DNA of 64,000 nucleotides from NCBI RefSeq assembly GCF_033807575.1, contig NW_026907807.1:186001-250000 (forward strand). The letters run 5' to 3'. The notes under the pieces are model-generated. The model did no database searches. It was not told where the DNA came from and worked only from the letters and a program-made list of their open reading frames with translations. Shown piece by piece: positions 33,605-44,187 of the stretch (positions are counted from its first letter, which is position 1; each line of letters opens with the position of its first letter). The DNA comes from Cydia pomonella (taxonomy: Eukaryota > Arthropoda > Insecta > Lepidoptera > Tortricidae). Both the position numbers and the translations under genes were made by a program.

Positions 33605-33800
33605 AGGTGCCCTAGAACTGACTCCTGCGGAAGGGTGCCCATAAGGCTGGCCACATTTCCACGCTGAATAGCTATTGCTATTCTTTGGCCTAGGAATGAG
33701 CCAGCCCTAGGGTCATCCGTAGTCTCAATCAGCCTTTTTTAAGGCTCTGGAAAAGTTTATGGGCGTCATGACTCCACGGCCCCAGGGTATCTACATACTT
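33605..33800. repeat. Probable LINE UTR fragment
   Basis: A GC-balanced block (GGGTGCCCATAAGGCTGGCC, GAGCCAGCCCTAGGG) in AT-rich surroundings resembles conserved retroelement 3' UTR blocks of Lepidoptera. No coding part. Confidence 0.4.
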
Positions 33801-33945
33801 AGTCAAGATTGAAATTTTATTTTTAAATTCTTTTAACAAATATCCTCACATAAGGCATGTAGGCTTACATTAAATTTATTATACATTTTACTTAGATAAA
33901 GTTAAATATATTCGTCATAATTAGACAAGTATTATTCATACACTT

Positions 33946-34070
33946 AAACCTTCCTCGAGAATCACTCTATTGATAGACGAAAACCGCATGAAAATTCGTT
34001 CAGTAGTTTTTGAGTTTATCGCAAACATACAGAGAGACGCGGCAGGAGACTTTGTTTTACAAGGTGTAGT
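33946..34070 (+). repeat. Dispersed repeat shared with 50.6 kb
   Basis: CCTTCCTCGAGAATCACTCT then ATTGATAG and TTCAGTAGTTTT occur in the same order at 50624-50695. Confidence 0.7.
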
Positions 34071-34231
34071 CATTCCGTCTCTTTCTACTACAATATTATC
34101 CATTCGCCAGACTTATTCTTAACTTATCGATTTCCGTTTTGTCACTTATAGCTCCTACAAATCGGGTTTCAGATTCTACTTTACTATTACTTACCACTTA
34201 TGTAAATTAAAACACCTACTTCGTTCTGTCA

Positions 34232-34281
34232 GTATCACCCCCAGACAAATGGAGCAACTGAGCGGTTGAACTGAACGAAGT
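34232..34281 (+). pseudogene. Short Gypsy-like integrase fossil
   Basis: In one frame the DNA reads QYHPQTNGATERLN then stop. YHPQTNG-TER is the hallmark of the integrase core of Gypsy-type LTR elements. Only about 14 residues survive, with no flanking pol sequence. Confidence 0.5.
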
Positions 34282-35560
34282 AAAAAAAGGCTCGTTTCTC
34301 CCCCTCCTCCACTCCTCCCTAGGGTTATTTGCGGTCGGATTGCGTATAAATTTTATTTTTTCCGACCACGTGTGACACTTTCCCAATGGGTTCCGTCCGA
34401 TTGATTTATTCCGCTTTTTGGGCCAAATGTGACTGATAAATGGGATCCTTGAAGAATGTATGGTGATAACTTGGGTGGGTGATAATGTAGGGCTATTGCG
34501 TTTTAAAATTGGAATAGGATATAATATAGTAAATGTACCTATACAATAACATACCTACCTACCATTTTAGGCATAGTTTTGTACTAGTATTCATTGATTA
34601 TTAGTAAAAGTGATGTTCGGATATCAACTGCAGCTGTTTACTTTTACGGCATCGATGTTGCAGCCGTCATATCTGTCAATTTCCTTGATAAATTGAGTGA
34701 CCGAATGAACGTCATACTCGCGGCAGTAATGCGGCGGCGAACGTAACCTAACCCTATTGTCCGTCATTTACGATTTTTTATCTATAACCTTTTCCATTAG
34801 GCTTATTAATATGTAGTAAGTAAATACTGTATATGGCGGTGTTGAAGTTGATAGAAAAAGTCAGATGAGAAGAAAGCCATATATAGGTAAAGTATTGATG
34901 ATTAACCTTAAGTCGTTTCTTCATCAAAAATTAAGAATCATAACGCACAACCCCTATACATATTTAACTTTAACTCGCATAAAAAGCATATTTTAAAATT
35001 TATTTCCCGTATTCTTTATTACCTTCAGTTATCTTTTAGCAATTCCGACAAAATTCCCGAATGCCCTTCTGTCACATAACAGCCGCATTTACACAACAAT
35101 AAACGTCACTTTGATTATGATTTACATACTAAAAGTACGCGAGTTCGTCTGTGCACGTCAACTTTTATAACCTGAGCCGTCAGTCTTCATATAAACATTG
35201 GTGCCTTTACTAAAATTCCAAGCGCGTTGAAATGACAGAGCTCAAATTATACTGGATACAAGTCGTATCTCAGTTCTACAAATTTAACACTGCAGTTAGC
35301 ATAACTCCTTAGGCACTTATAATAAGAGTTGTTTTGGGTTGTTATGGTGTAATTTTTAACTGGTGGTGGAAAGTCACGTATCCCATTGGGTATTCATGAT
35401 TACGTCTCTGTAAAATAGAAGGTAGCCGTGACATGCGGCTTTGCTTTGCACGTCAGGTAAAATTTGCTCTGAATTATGATATGAACACATTCTTTGTACA
35501 AGTGCGGAAAGGGAAGTTTTGAATTATATTAATACGTTTTCATAAGGTTATATCGCTTTT
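34282..35560. other. Unassigned stretch
   Basis: No open frame above 60 codons and no repeat I can name. Confidence 0.3.
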
Positions 35561-35563
35561 GCA

Positions 35564-35617
35564 CGACCGCTCTGGCCTAGTGGGTAGTGACCCTGCCTAT
35601 GAAGCCGACCGATGGTT
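35564..35617 (+). repeat. S1 SINE head fragment
   Basis: CTCTGGCCTAGTGGGTAGTG to GAAGCCGACCGATGGTTG. A 4-bp duplication (CCGA) and then the match is lost. Confidence 0.75.
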
Positions 35618-35759
35618 GATTGAAACAGAGTTGCATTAGTTTTATTTCGTCCAATTTTCAAACAAAATAAAATTTAAGTACTCTATTTCCTACACCATAG
35701 GTTCAAATTTCTGTACCAAATTTTGTGTTTTTTATTTGAATAGTAAGTATTACATACCT

Positions 35760-35925
35760 AATGAATAAATAAATTAACTGCCAGATAAAAAAAACCTTAA
35801 GTTGTAAAGGTATTTATCTACCAGTTAAGCTTATGTGAAGATGGTGAAATGCCAATGTTGACTATATTCGTCAAATAAATGGCAAGTAGCTTATTCAGGA
35901 CTTTACTCGGACATTACAGGCCTTA
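35760..35925. repeat. Half MITE related to 43222-43434
   Basis: ATAAATTAACTGCCAGATAA and GGCAAGTAGCTTATTCAGGA match the 43-kb element. The left inverted repeat is lost. Confidence 0.6.
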
Positions 35926-35989
35926 AGATTTTAAGTAAGTAAGTAATTTAATCTAATTTTTTTGTTATATTTTTGTTTCTTTTAACCGT

Positions 35990-36130
35990 TGTTTTGTTAT
36001 TGTTAATAAGCTAACCAGTAAGGAAGAGCGGTGTCTCTTGGCACAGGTATCTTGTATACTTAAAAAGAGACGCCAACCTGCATATTGTTAAGTTATGAAG
36101 TTACTGAATAACTTATTTTTATTTTTTATT
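35990..36130 (+). repeat. CR1-like LINE 3' UTR end
   Basis: AGGAAGAGCGGTGTCTCTTG and the terminal TTTTTATTTTTTATTTT units match the UTR at 3900-4055. Confidence 0.6.
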
Positions 36131-36290
36131 TTAAGTAAGTAAGTAAGTAAATATTCTTTATTATGCACCATACAGTTAAAAATAGACAGGAAATGAAAAA
36201 AACACTTAAAAGTTAGGTAACAACAGGCGGTCTTATCGCTAAGAAGCGATCTCTTCCAGACAACCTTTGGGTAGCAGGAAATTATCTATT
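36131..36290 (-). repeat. LINE 3' UTR end, minus strand
   Basis: (TAAG)n then ATATTCTTTATTATGCACCA. The inverse of 49800-49955. CGGTCTTATCGCTAAGAAGC is shared. Confidence 0.65.
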
Positions 36291-36590
36291 TTAATTTTGT
36301 TATTGTTATGATATTATGTAAACACGACTTGTTATAATAGTCAAGCATTCAGCCCGAAAAACAGGTTTTCTCCTAGTTAAAATTCTGGCAGCTTGTACAA
36401 GCAGCACGGTGGCGCCATTTTTAAGGATTCACCCTCGACGCCACTTATCGCGCGGTTGGAGATTAACCTCTCGCGACTGTGGCCACAGAACGAGCGGAGG
36501 TAAATCTTGACTACTAATAATTATCTTAATTTTATATTATGAAGAAACGATTCAAAAAAGAATATTCGCTCGAATCGGGCCGTAAGTCAT
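36291..36590. other. Unassigned stretch
   Basis: Nothing recognised. Confidence 0.3.
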
Positions 36591-36868
36591 CAAGGGACAA
36601 ATATCAACCCTACAGAAAAACCTGCAGGTTTCTACGTTGGGGCCAGTTATATCGATTACGAACCGGTTAGGGTAGTAGTCGAGAGTTTCTACACAGATGT
36701 GGATGGAGAGAGTCGCCAGCATGCGAATGCGGAGCTGCGGTGCAGAGCATGAACCATATTACTCGCGAATGCCCACTCACCAAATACCAGGGCAACCCGG
36801 CAGAGGACTTGTTCACTTTAGACAACAATGTCACCGAATGGATCCAGCAATTAGGCCTACTGCTGTAA
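36591..36868 (+). mobile_element. LINE C-terminal cysteine-rich segment (inactive)
   Basis: One frame reads LYRLRTG-stop-GSSREFLHRCGWR, then CECGAAVQSMNHITREC and TKYQGNPAEDLFTLDN, to a stop at 36866-36868. The CxC...H..C pattern followed by a short tail is the usual end of several non-LTR ORF2 proteins. One internal stop marks it as dead. The 77-codon open frame in another phase is a shadow. Confidence 0.75.
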
Positions 36869-37335
36869 TAAATATATCTTTTACCGATATTCCATATGAA
36901 CTATTGTATTTTTGCCATACGAATAAATAAATAAAATTTTATATAATACAATAAAATAAAATAAGACAAAACTATAAGGTAACATGTGGGAGAGGAAGTA
37001 GTTAGCAAGTAAAAGTACTTGTTTATAAACATGAAGCGTCATAATAGCTAAACATATCATACTAATAACTTCTACAGTAGGCACGTCAGCTCATGTGTTA
37101 GAAGTTTGAAGATATGCTTAAGAGAATTGCCTCGTTGCTCTGTAGAGTGCGGGCCAGTTCCAATTTCAACCCCATCCTGGCTACTGTAGCGGGCTGATAA
37201 GACTCACCTATAATGCGGCATCTTGCCTGTGTCATGACCGCTACTAGATGATTGTTATTGTTATAGGCGGTGTTGTGCTTTCTGATTTTGTTCTACTAAC
37301 ACTTAAATAAATAAAAAAAGTATATATTATAGGGA
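36869..37335. other. Unassigned stretch
   Basis: GAATAAATAAATAAAATTTT after 36919 is probably the LINE tail. The rest is not recognised. Confidence 0.35.
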
Positions 37336-37339
37336 TATT

Positions 37340-37449
37340 CTTATTCATTGCGTTCATCACACAAATACAAGCCCTTACCGGGATTCGAATCCAGGACTAT
37401 CGAATTCATAGGCAGAGTCGCTACCCACTAGGTCAGACCGGTCGTCAAA
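37340..37449 (-). mobile_element. S1 SINE head, minus strand
   Basis: ACAAGCCCTTACCGGGATTCGAATCC... through CCACTAGGTCAGACCGGTCG. The tail is missing. Confidence 0.8.
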
Positions 37450-38109
37450 CTTAGTTTTTAATCATTATTGTTACTAACCATTATGGTCCATTGTTCAATT
37501 GAATTGAATTTAACTTACCTCAATGTAATAATGTTGCCAAATCACGATCAATCGCTTGCTACGGCTTTTAGCGAAATATTTCCTTGATCGTAGGAGTTTG
37601 TTGTCATTTCCATCTGTTTGTTAATTTTTATATATGTCAATAAGCAATGTTTTCTATGTAGTCATTTGATCAAAATTTAAACGAAACGCTGTTTTAATGG
37701 CCTCACGAAAATATAAGAGGCTTTATTCCAGGATTATATCCGTAAGAGTAATGCCGCCAAATATCCCGCGCTTGTCATATGTTAAATCCTTTTTTATTAA
37801 AAAAAAGAATTCGCGACTTAAGCTTCGCGGATTCGCCAAGTTTTATGCTTTTTGCGAATACACTTAAGAAAAGTATTATGGTTTACATATTCTCACAATA
37901 TGTATTCCGGGATATGTACATGACGTATCCACAGACGAACGATCGTATTTTTATATCGGTTTGACTACTTAACTTTATTATTTGGATTCTTATCTAAACT
38001 CTAGCCGCCCAGACACCTTTAAGAAGTCTCTCGTTCTATTGAATTCAGAATATTTATTTTATCAAATTAAAACTGCATTTGCCTTGTCAATTTTTGATTC
38101 GTGGGCAGT
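37450..38109. other. Unassigned AT-rich stretch
   Basis: No supportable feature. Confidence 0.3.
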
Positions 38110-38562
38110 GATACCAAATGGATTACCATGTCCACCAAGGTTCACGTTTATCAAGCCTGCGTACTTAGTATCCTGCTGTACGCTTCAGAAACGTGGACTA
38201 CCTCCAAGTAAGAGCGTCGCACACATTTCAGAAGCGCTGTCTCTGAACTATATTAGGAGTAACTTGGAAAGATCGGGTAACCATTGAAGCTGTTCTTTCA
38301 AAGACCAAATGCAACAGCAGAATGGCTATGCTGAAACAGAGACGACGTTGGGACTCGTTCATAGAATGGATCTGATTGAACGGACAGTTTGCCACGTGAA
38401 GTCATGCTCAGACAGATTATATAGTGCTTCAACATCCCAGCTAACTGTTCAGAAGAACGTGTGGAGATGAGACCGGAGTGACATCGTAACCTGTGGAGAC
38501 ATCTGTGATCGATGCGGCAAGAAATGCTGAGCGCGATTGGTTTATATAGCCATCGCAGTCGA
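38110..38562 (+). mobile_element. Degenerate LINE 3' end with zinc-finger codons
   Basis: With several frameshifts the DNA reads KVHVYQACVLSILLYASETW, a typical post-RT segment of one non-LTR group, and near its end CDRCGKKC with IGLYSHR-like codons, the C-terminal zinc finger of that group. Multiple stops; no open frame is intact. Confidence 0.65.
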
Positions 38563-38577
38563 TGTAGGCTGTAGACT

Positions 38578-38604
38578 ACTGTGAAGGTATGAAACCTTCA
38601 CAGT
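38578..38604. repeat. Short perfect hairpin
   Basis: ACTGTGAAGGT, loop ATGAA, ACCTTCACAGT. An 11-bp stem just after the LINE zinc-finger codons. It may be a UTR structure or chance. Confidence 0.55.
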
Positions 38605-39410
38605 CGTTTGGTAGGTAACTGGCAAAAATTATATATTTGAATTCAGAACCATCGCCCTGCTAGATTAATAAATATCTGTAGGCGGGCATTCCGTTGGTGG
38701 CAGTCATTAAAAGTAGTCGATATTTGTAATCTAGCTGAATGATAAAAAAATAAATATAAAGTCAGAAAACTACAACGTGTATTTATCTTCCACCACAATT
38801 AGTCGTTCCAACTATCATCTGGAAAGATGCTGTGACCAATGATGAGTAGAAAACTTTTGAGCTCTGGGGAAGCATATTTATATTTATTCAAGTTTATTTT
38901 TGAAATATTACACTTTGGAGGAGGAAAAAGATTACAAACCGATTCGGGCGGTCTCGCGGTAGAGCTTTTTGTAATCCCAGTTTTTGTCGTATTTCATATT
39001 TTTTTACTAAACGAAACTAAAAATTTCTAATACCACAATCCCAATATATCAATTTTGGTCCCCTTCATTCCGGTATCGTAATATCGTAAATATCAGTCCG
39101 ATATTTCGGGATTCCGCAATCCTCGCTAAATCCCATGTAACATTAATGTAAGTTTAATCATCCGAGCACTTGAGGAATTTCCCTATCCAGTGTCTTTGTC
39201 CGCCATTACCCTAATGAGAGGCGTTTCCGGAGCATGATGGATGACGTCACTTCCGGTCCACGTTCCTAATTTGCCCGCTTATCCGGTTAAGGCGTATTTA
39301 ATTATGTGTTATGGAGATTAAATACGGAGAGAAAACCTAAGTTAAAAGCACTATACGTTTTACTATTTGCTACACACACAGGACTAGTATTCATGATCGC
39401 CTGTCAAAAA
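38605..39410. other. Unassigned stretch
   Basis: Nothing recognised. Confidence 0.3.
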
Positions 39411-39412
39411 TC

Positions 39413-39490
39413 GACGACCGGTCTGGCCTAGTGGGTAGTGACCCTGCCTGCGAAGCTGATGGTCCCGGGTTCAAATCCTGGTAAGGGCAT
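39413..39490 (+). mobile_element. S1 SINE head only
   Basis: CTGGCCTAGTGGGTAGTGAC to CAAATCCTGGTAAGGGCAT. The tail is absent. Confidence 0.85.
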
Positions 39491-40108
39491 TGCCATTTTG
39501 ACCTTGAATTATTGCGTTTATGTGTATAGTTGTCATACAATTTATTTTTCAATAAAATGTACGGAATCGTTATGGTACCATTTTTTTCTATTTTTGAAAG
39601 ATAAAATTTTTTTTTGAGACCTTCGAGAATTTGTATTTTTTTATAATCTCAATTAATTTATTGAATTCCACTTTCCTATAATGGATGGCTTATTTTCTAT
39701 CCATTTAACCAATTTTTGTTATAATATTCAACATGAGTCAAGTACCCAATTGTCAATACCTATGTGTTTTGACATTAGTCAAAGTAACATCGCGCTTCAA
39801 TACTGCTGCTATTGTAATATTTGTAGTCTGAATCTGAATGGTACCTTAACATTTCGTTAAAATGTTGCTACCTCAACCGTCTCTTGCTAAAAATATCGCC
39901 GTTAAAGTTAACCGCCGTCAACAGGATTAAATTCGTTAAAAAGCTTTAAAGCGACATATTCGAGAGCTGGAAACATGGCAAAACTACAAAGTTAAACGTT
40001 ATAAGAAAATCCAGTTATAAACTGCAAAGGGCGTATTCAAATTTATTAATATGATATCAATATTATACTTCAGCAGTGCATCCTATTTGCAGAAGCGCGA
40101 GCGAGATA
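39491..40108. other. Unassigned AT-rich stretch
   Basis: Nothing recognised. Confidence 0.3.
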
Positions 40109-40109
40109 A

Positions 40110-40345
40110 AGGTCATCTTCATCATCATCATCTCAGCCGAAAGACGTCCACTGCTCAACAAAGGCCTCATCCAAGGATCGCCACAACAACGAACGGTTAT
40201 TTACTTCCCTTAACCAACGGTTTTCTGGGACTTTAACCAGATCGTTGGTCTGGGGCCTTCCCACGCTGCGTCTTCCGGTATTCCACATTGCTCGCAGAAC
40301 TGCTGGCCGATGGGCCAGAAAATGGCGACCACGTACCGGAAGATG
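40110..40345 (-). repeat. LINE 3'-end block, minus strand
   Basis: CATCATCATCATCTCAGCCG then AAAGACGTCCACTGCTCAAC and a GC-balanced body. The trinucleotide at the start would be the 3' tail on the minus strand. Widely repeated in moth genomes, to my knowledge. Confidence 0.6.
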
Positions 40346-40829
40346 CAGAGATAAAGGTACTGAAGTTAAAATTTAAATGAGGTTTAAACGGCCAATTGCT
40401 TGATTTGACCTTCCAACCCAGCGGGGAAAATGCTTTATTAGGATTGAGTTCAACCTCGTTGATATCGTGTTGTTATAATCTGAATTTGCCCCGGTTTAAA
40501 ACTGAAGTTAAGCTTTTTCGCTCGCATTGACGTTACCATGCTATAAGCCTTGTATCAAAGTGTGAGCTGCACGAACTTAACACAGTTAAAAGGGCAGTAT
40601 CTTGACTCCGAATAAACTTCTTGATTTTAGATGATTTTTTACCATACCTCGGGCTTTCGGATGCGGGAATGTTTTACACTAACCAAAAAAGGAAAAAAAA
40701 AAAACAATTTTAACATTGTAAGTAATTTTGGAGCTAATTACGTACATATTTTTAATTCAATGTTTGGTAACGATTTTACAACGAACAAAGTTACACGAAA
40801 TTATTCCCTTTTTTATGGAGGATAGTCAG
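40346..40829. other. Unassigned stretch
   Basis: Nothing recognised. Confidence 0.3.
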
Positions 40830-40830
40830 G

Positions 40831-41265
40831 CGTTTGACCATGATCTCAACTGATGGTAAGTGATCATGCGGTCTATGGTGGAGTATGCTTACCTATGAGA
40901 TACCTATCGACTCTAGCCTTGAAGATATCCAGATTGTACTCATGCGGTAACACAGACTCGTCAAGCTTTGTCACGGCGTTTGACCAAGATCTCACCTGAC
41001 GGCAAGTGATGATGCGATCTACGGTGGAGCACGCTTACCTATGAGATACCTATTGACTCTAGCCTTGAAGAGATCCAGCTTGTACTCATGCGGAAATACA
41101 GACTCGTCAAGCTTTGTCACGGCGTTTGACCAAGATCTCACCTGACGGCAATTGATGATGCGGTCTACGGTGGAGCACGCTTACCTATGAGATACCTATT
41201 GACTCTAGCCTTGAAGAGATCCAGATTGTACTCATGCGGAACGGACTCGTCAAGCTTTGTCACTG
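40831..41265 (+). repeat. 146-bp tandem repeat, three units
   Basis: CGTTTGACCA begins at 40831, 40977 and 41123, an exact 146-bp period. Units share GCTTACCTATGAGATACCTA and ACTCGTCAAGCTTTGTCAC. Units 2 and 3 are closer to each other than to unit 1. The array ends in CTGTACTGTACTGTG. Confidence 0.9.
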
Positions 41266-41488
41266 TACTGTACTGTGTCAAGCTTTGGAAATTAACTGGA
41301 CCCGTAAAGCCTGTAGCAACTCGTAAACGGTTAACCGTTCTAGATTAAGGGGTAAGCTTTAACGCTTTGAAAACTTTCTCAGATCTTTATTTGTAGTTGT
41401 TAATTTTAACGGCTTTTGTGTGACATAAAAGGTCCATAGAACTATATGATTTTTAAAGTTCTTAAAAGACTAATTATAGCCGGCCTAG
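41266..41488. other. Unassigned stretch
   Basis: Nothing recognised. Confidence 0.3.
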
Positions 41489-41489
41489 A

Positions 41490-41800
41490 TACGCTCCATT
41501 GCTAGACACACGTTTACTGTCATTTACGGAGCAGGTCAAAGTGCGCGATTTTAAGGAGCAACGTCAAGTTGACCTCGACGCTAAACGCGACGAGCTGAAA
41601 ACACGCCAGCCTGCGTCCATTCACTACCACTACTTGTTGCTGGTGTCCTCACGTGCCTTCAATGTGCGCGGGGGTTCACCTCGAAGATAGGCTTCATCAG
41701 CCATCTTAAAGCGCACAAGCGCCGAGCTAGCTAGGAGTCGAAGTGGTCGCCATGCTCGAAATCGGCCGGGAGGATCATCATACCTACCTGCTATAGGATT
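41490..41800 (+). mobile_element. LINE 3' end with C2H2-type codons
   Basis: One frame reads TCLQCARGFTSKIGFISHLK then AHKRRAS and a stop at 41732-41734. CxxC with a following H...H matches the terminal zinc finger of a non-LTR ORF2. Upstream codons (41499-41660) stay open in another frame, so at least one frameshift separates them. Confidence 0.65.
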
Positions 41801-41929
41801 TGAGCTTGTACGTTAGCCCTGTGCAATTTGGAAACTTCACACATACTTTCATACGTGTAATACGAGTGTACCTAGGTACTGCACTACATTTTGAGGCCGT
41901 AAAAGGTTTTTTTTAACAGCCCGTTATAG

Positions 41930-42425
41930 TGTCCCACTGCTGGGAGAAGGCCTCTCCCCGTGATCTCCACAGACTTTTTTTTATACTACGTCGGTGGCAA
42001 TCAAGCATACGTCCTGCCTGGTGGTAAGCCGTTACCGTAGCCTATAGACGCCTGCAACTCGAGAGGAGTTACATGCGCGTTGCCGACCCTAATACCCCGC
42101 ATCCTGGTTGAGCTCTGGCAACCTTATTCACCGGCAGGAACACTACACTATGAGTAGGGTCTAGTGCTATTCTAGGCATTAGTGGTAGTGCTGTGCCCTA
42201 CCACACAAAGCGAGATGACATTCACAATGCCCATACCTCTCTTTTGGACGTAGTTTAAGGACGCACCCGGGTTCAAGGACGTACCCGGGTCCATCTCGTT
42301 GTTGTGCTATTTCTGGCTAGTTACTGATGAAGGTGTCTAAGTTTTCCCGCCATCTCTGTCTGGCCCTGCCACGTCCGCGCTTAACTTTCGGCATCCGCTT
42401 GGTGGCTATCAAAATCACAAATTGG
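41930..42425 (-). mobile_element. RTE-like LINE 3' end, minus strand, split by SINE D
   Basis: The 42425-42315 part reads on the minus strand as KRMPKVKRGRGRARQRWREN with LDTF, the RTE C-terminus. The RTE end resumes at 41970-41930 (GGCCTTCTCCCAGCAGTGGG on the minus strand). The piece between is a SINE D copy. Confidence 0.8.
41972..42305 (-). repeat. SINE D inserted in the RTE relic
   Basis: TTTTTTTTATACTACGTCGG through GGACGTAGTTTAAGGACGCA. It ends with a short repeat of GGACG..ACCCGGGT. Confidence 0.85.
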
Positions 42426-42772
42426 ACTAAAGGTCCGAATACGAGTATATTTTATTTAATATTAATGTTTAATCCCTTCTTTGCACACTGACCTATAATG
42501 AAACTTCTCAAAGTCAACCCCTTAACTATACCGGCGCCATATTACGTAAAACTATAACCGTAACCCAAACCATTTTCATACAGATTGTCTACTTTATAGC
42601 ATCTTGCAGTTTAACAAGTTACCCGAATAGCTTGAGATGAAAGGGGACGAAGTTTTGTGACCACTTCTCTATATAAACTTAGTGCTCATTTACCTTTAAA
42701 ATGATAGAAAATATTTTATGAGTTTTTATGTATATTAAATACTCAGAACCAGAGCCTTTAATAAAATATTAC
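42426..42772. other. Unassigned stretch
   Basis: Nothing recognised. Confidence 0.3.
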
Positions 42773-42855
42773 TTAAATATTTATTATAGAACATTAATAC
42801 ACAAATTGACTAAGCCCCACAGTAAGCTCAAGAATGCTTGTGTTGTGTATGTAAG
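42773..42855 (-). repeat. S1 SINE tail type 1, minus strand
   Basis: ACAAATTGACTAAGCCCCAC then AGTAAGCTCAAGAATGCTTG. The head is absent. Confidence 0.75.
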
Positions 42856-43220
42856 GTTTAACTAGTGTAATGCAACTTTTTTGCAACCATGAAAATTATT
42901 TCTAAGAATGCGTAATTTTATTTCTGATTCACCTTATAGATTTTTGTTTAAAAGTCACTAAACTAACAATTCAATACTAATGACTAATGATGGCACGCAC
43001 GGCCGTCCGCTCAGTGCTCAGCGAGCTGCGTTTGGAGGACATGAACTTGCACTTTAACCAGTGTAGTTTAGTTGACACTGCGCCCGTAAGTTGTCCGTGT
43101 GTGTTCAGCCTTGTTGACGTTCGTGCCTGGCAAGAGGAACATTTGCATGAGGACGATTGAAAAAGTTTGTTGAAGCTTATCATGTTTTGGCTGGGAGTTA
43201 GGTTAGGTTAGGTTTGTTAG
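42856..43220. other. Unassigned stretch
   Basis: A short (TTAGG)3 tract near 43198-43214. A 68-codon minus frame (42977-43183) has no recognisable domain. Confidence 0.3.
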
Positions 43221-43221
43221 A

Positions 43222-43434
43222 CTAAAAGGGCCTATTTCACAATGTCCAAGTAAAGTATTGGATAGCTAACTAACAAATAAATTAACTGCCGGATAAAACT
43301 TCCTGCAAAACAGCACTTTATCTAAAGCTTATTTGAAGATTGTGAAACGCCAACGATGACTTTGTTCGTCGGATAAGTGGCAAGTAGCTTATTCAGGACT
43401 TTACTTGGACATTGTGCAACAGAACCTTAGTCTA
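43222..43434. mobile_element. ~213-bp MITE (CACAATGTCCAAGTAAAGT ends)
   Basis: CACAATGTCCAAGTAAAGT near 43236 is mirrored by ACTTTACTTGGACATTGTG near 43400-43419. A half copy is at 35.76-35.92 kb. Confidence 0.8.
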
Positions 43435-43965
43435 TTTTAGTCATTAAATACTAACTACAACACCCAAACAATAGGTCTGTCTCAACAGCAAACCGACACC
43501 AAATAAATCTCACGGCGAAGACGATTAATGACTCAACCAGTTCAGTTACAAACGTCGTGGTGTCGGAGTTATATGCGGTGGCTTTCCGTCTACAGCATAT
43601 GCTTAGTAAACTGCTTCCTTGAGAATACAGAACTAACTGACTGAGAGGAAGCGAAGGTCTCCTATTAAATTTTTTGAAACCCTGATTCTATTCATTATTT
43701 GAAAATTTACGCAGGCGAACCGGCACTACTTGAGTTTTATACTTTTGGTGGTATGTTATATTTATTTGCGTATGTATTTTTGCGGTGAGAGGGTGGGAAC
43801 ATCAATTGCATGTAAAAATACGCAAGTAGGTAAAACGGGTTAACACTGATCAGCAAGTTATCTTTTCGTGGATTAGCAAAGTAATTTTGTTTTACTTAGT
43901 ATGGATTTCCGCAAAGTAAAGCCTGATTCTATTTATTAAAATACACAATGAACGCGCTTAGCAAC
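43435..43965. other. Unassigned; holds the repeat shared with 13.1 kb
   Basis: 43745-43930 matches 13135-13330 in part. The rest is not recognised. Confidence 0.4.
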
Positions 43966-44187
43966 GAAAAACCGGACAAGTGCGAGTCAGACTCGCCCAC
44001 CGAGGGTTCCGTATTTTTTAGTATTTGTTGTTATAGCGGCAACAGAAATACATCATCTGCGAAAATTTCAACTGTCTAGCCATCATGGTTCATGAGATGT
44101 ACCTGGTAACAGACGGATAGACAGACGGACAGACAGCGAAGCCTTAGCAATAAGGTCCCGTTTTACCCTTTGGGTACGGAACCCTAA
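43966..44187 (+). mobile_element. MITE-like repeat (GAGGGTTCCGTA ... TACGGAACCCTA)
   Basis: ACAAGTGCGAGTCAGACTCG then GAGGGTTCCGTA at the left; GACAGACGGACAGACAG and TACGGAACCCTAA at the right. A longer relative is at 51.61-52.17 kb. Confidence 0.75.

Noticed and set aside
41499..41690. 63-codon frame as a host gene
   Set aside because: It overlaps LINE zinc-finger codons in another frame and is best seen as part of that element.
43198..43214. (TTAGG)3 tract as an interstitial telomere repeat
   Set aside because: TTAGG is the insect telomere unit, but three units can occur by chance and no longer array is present.
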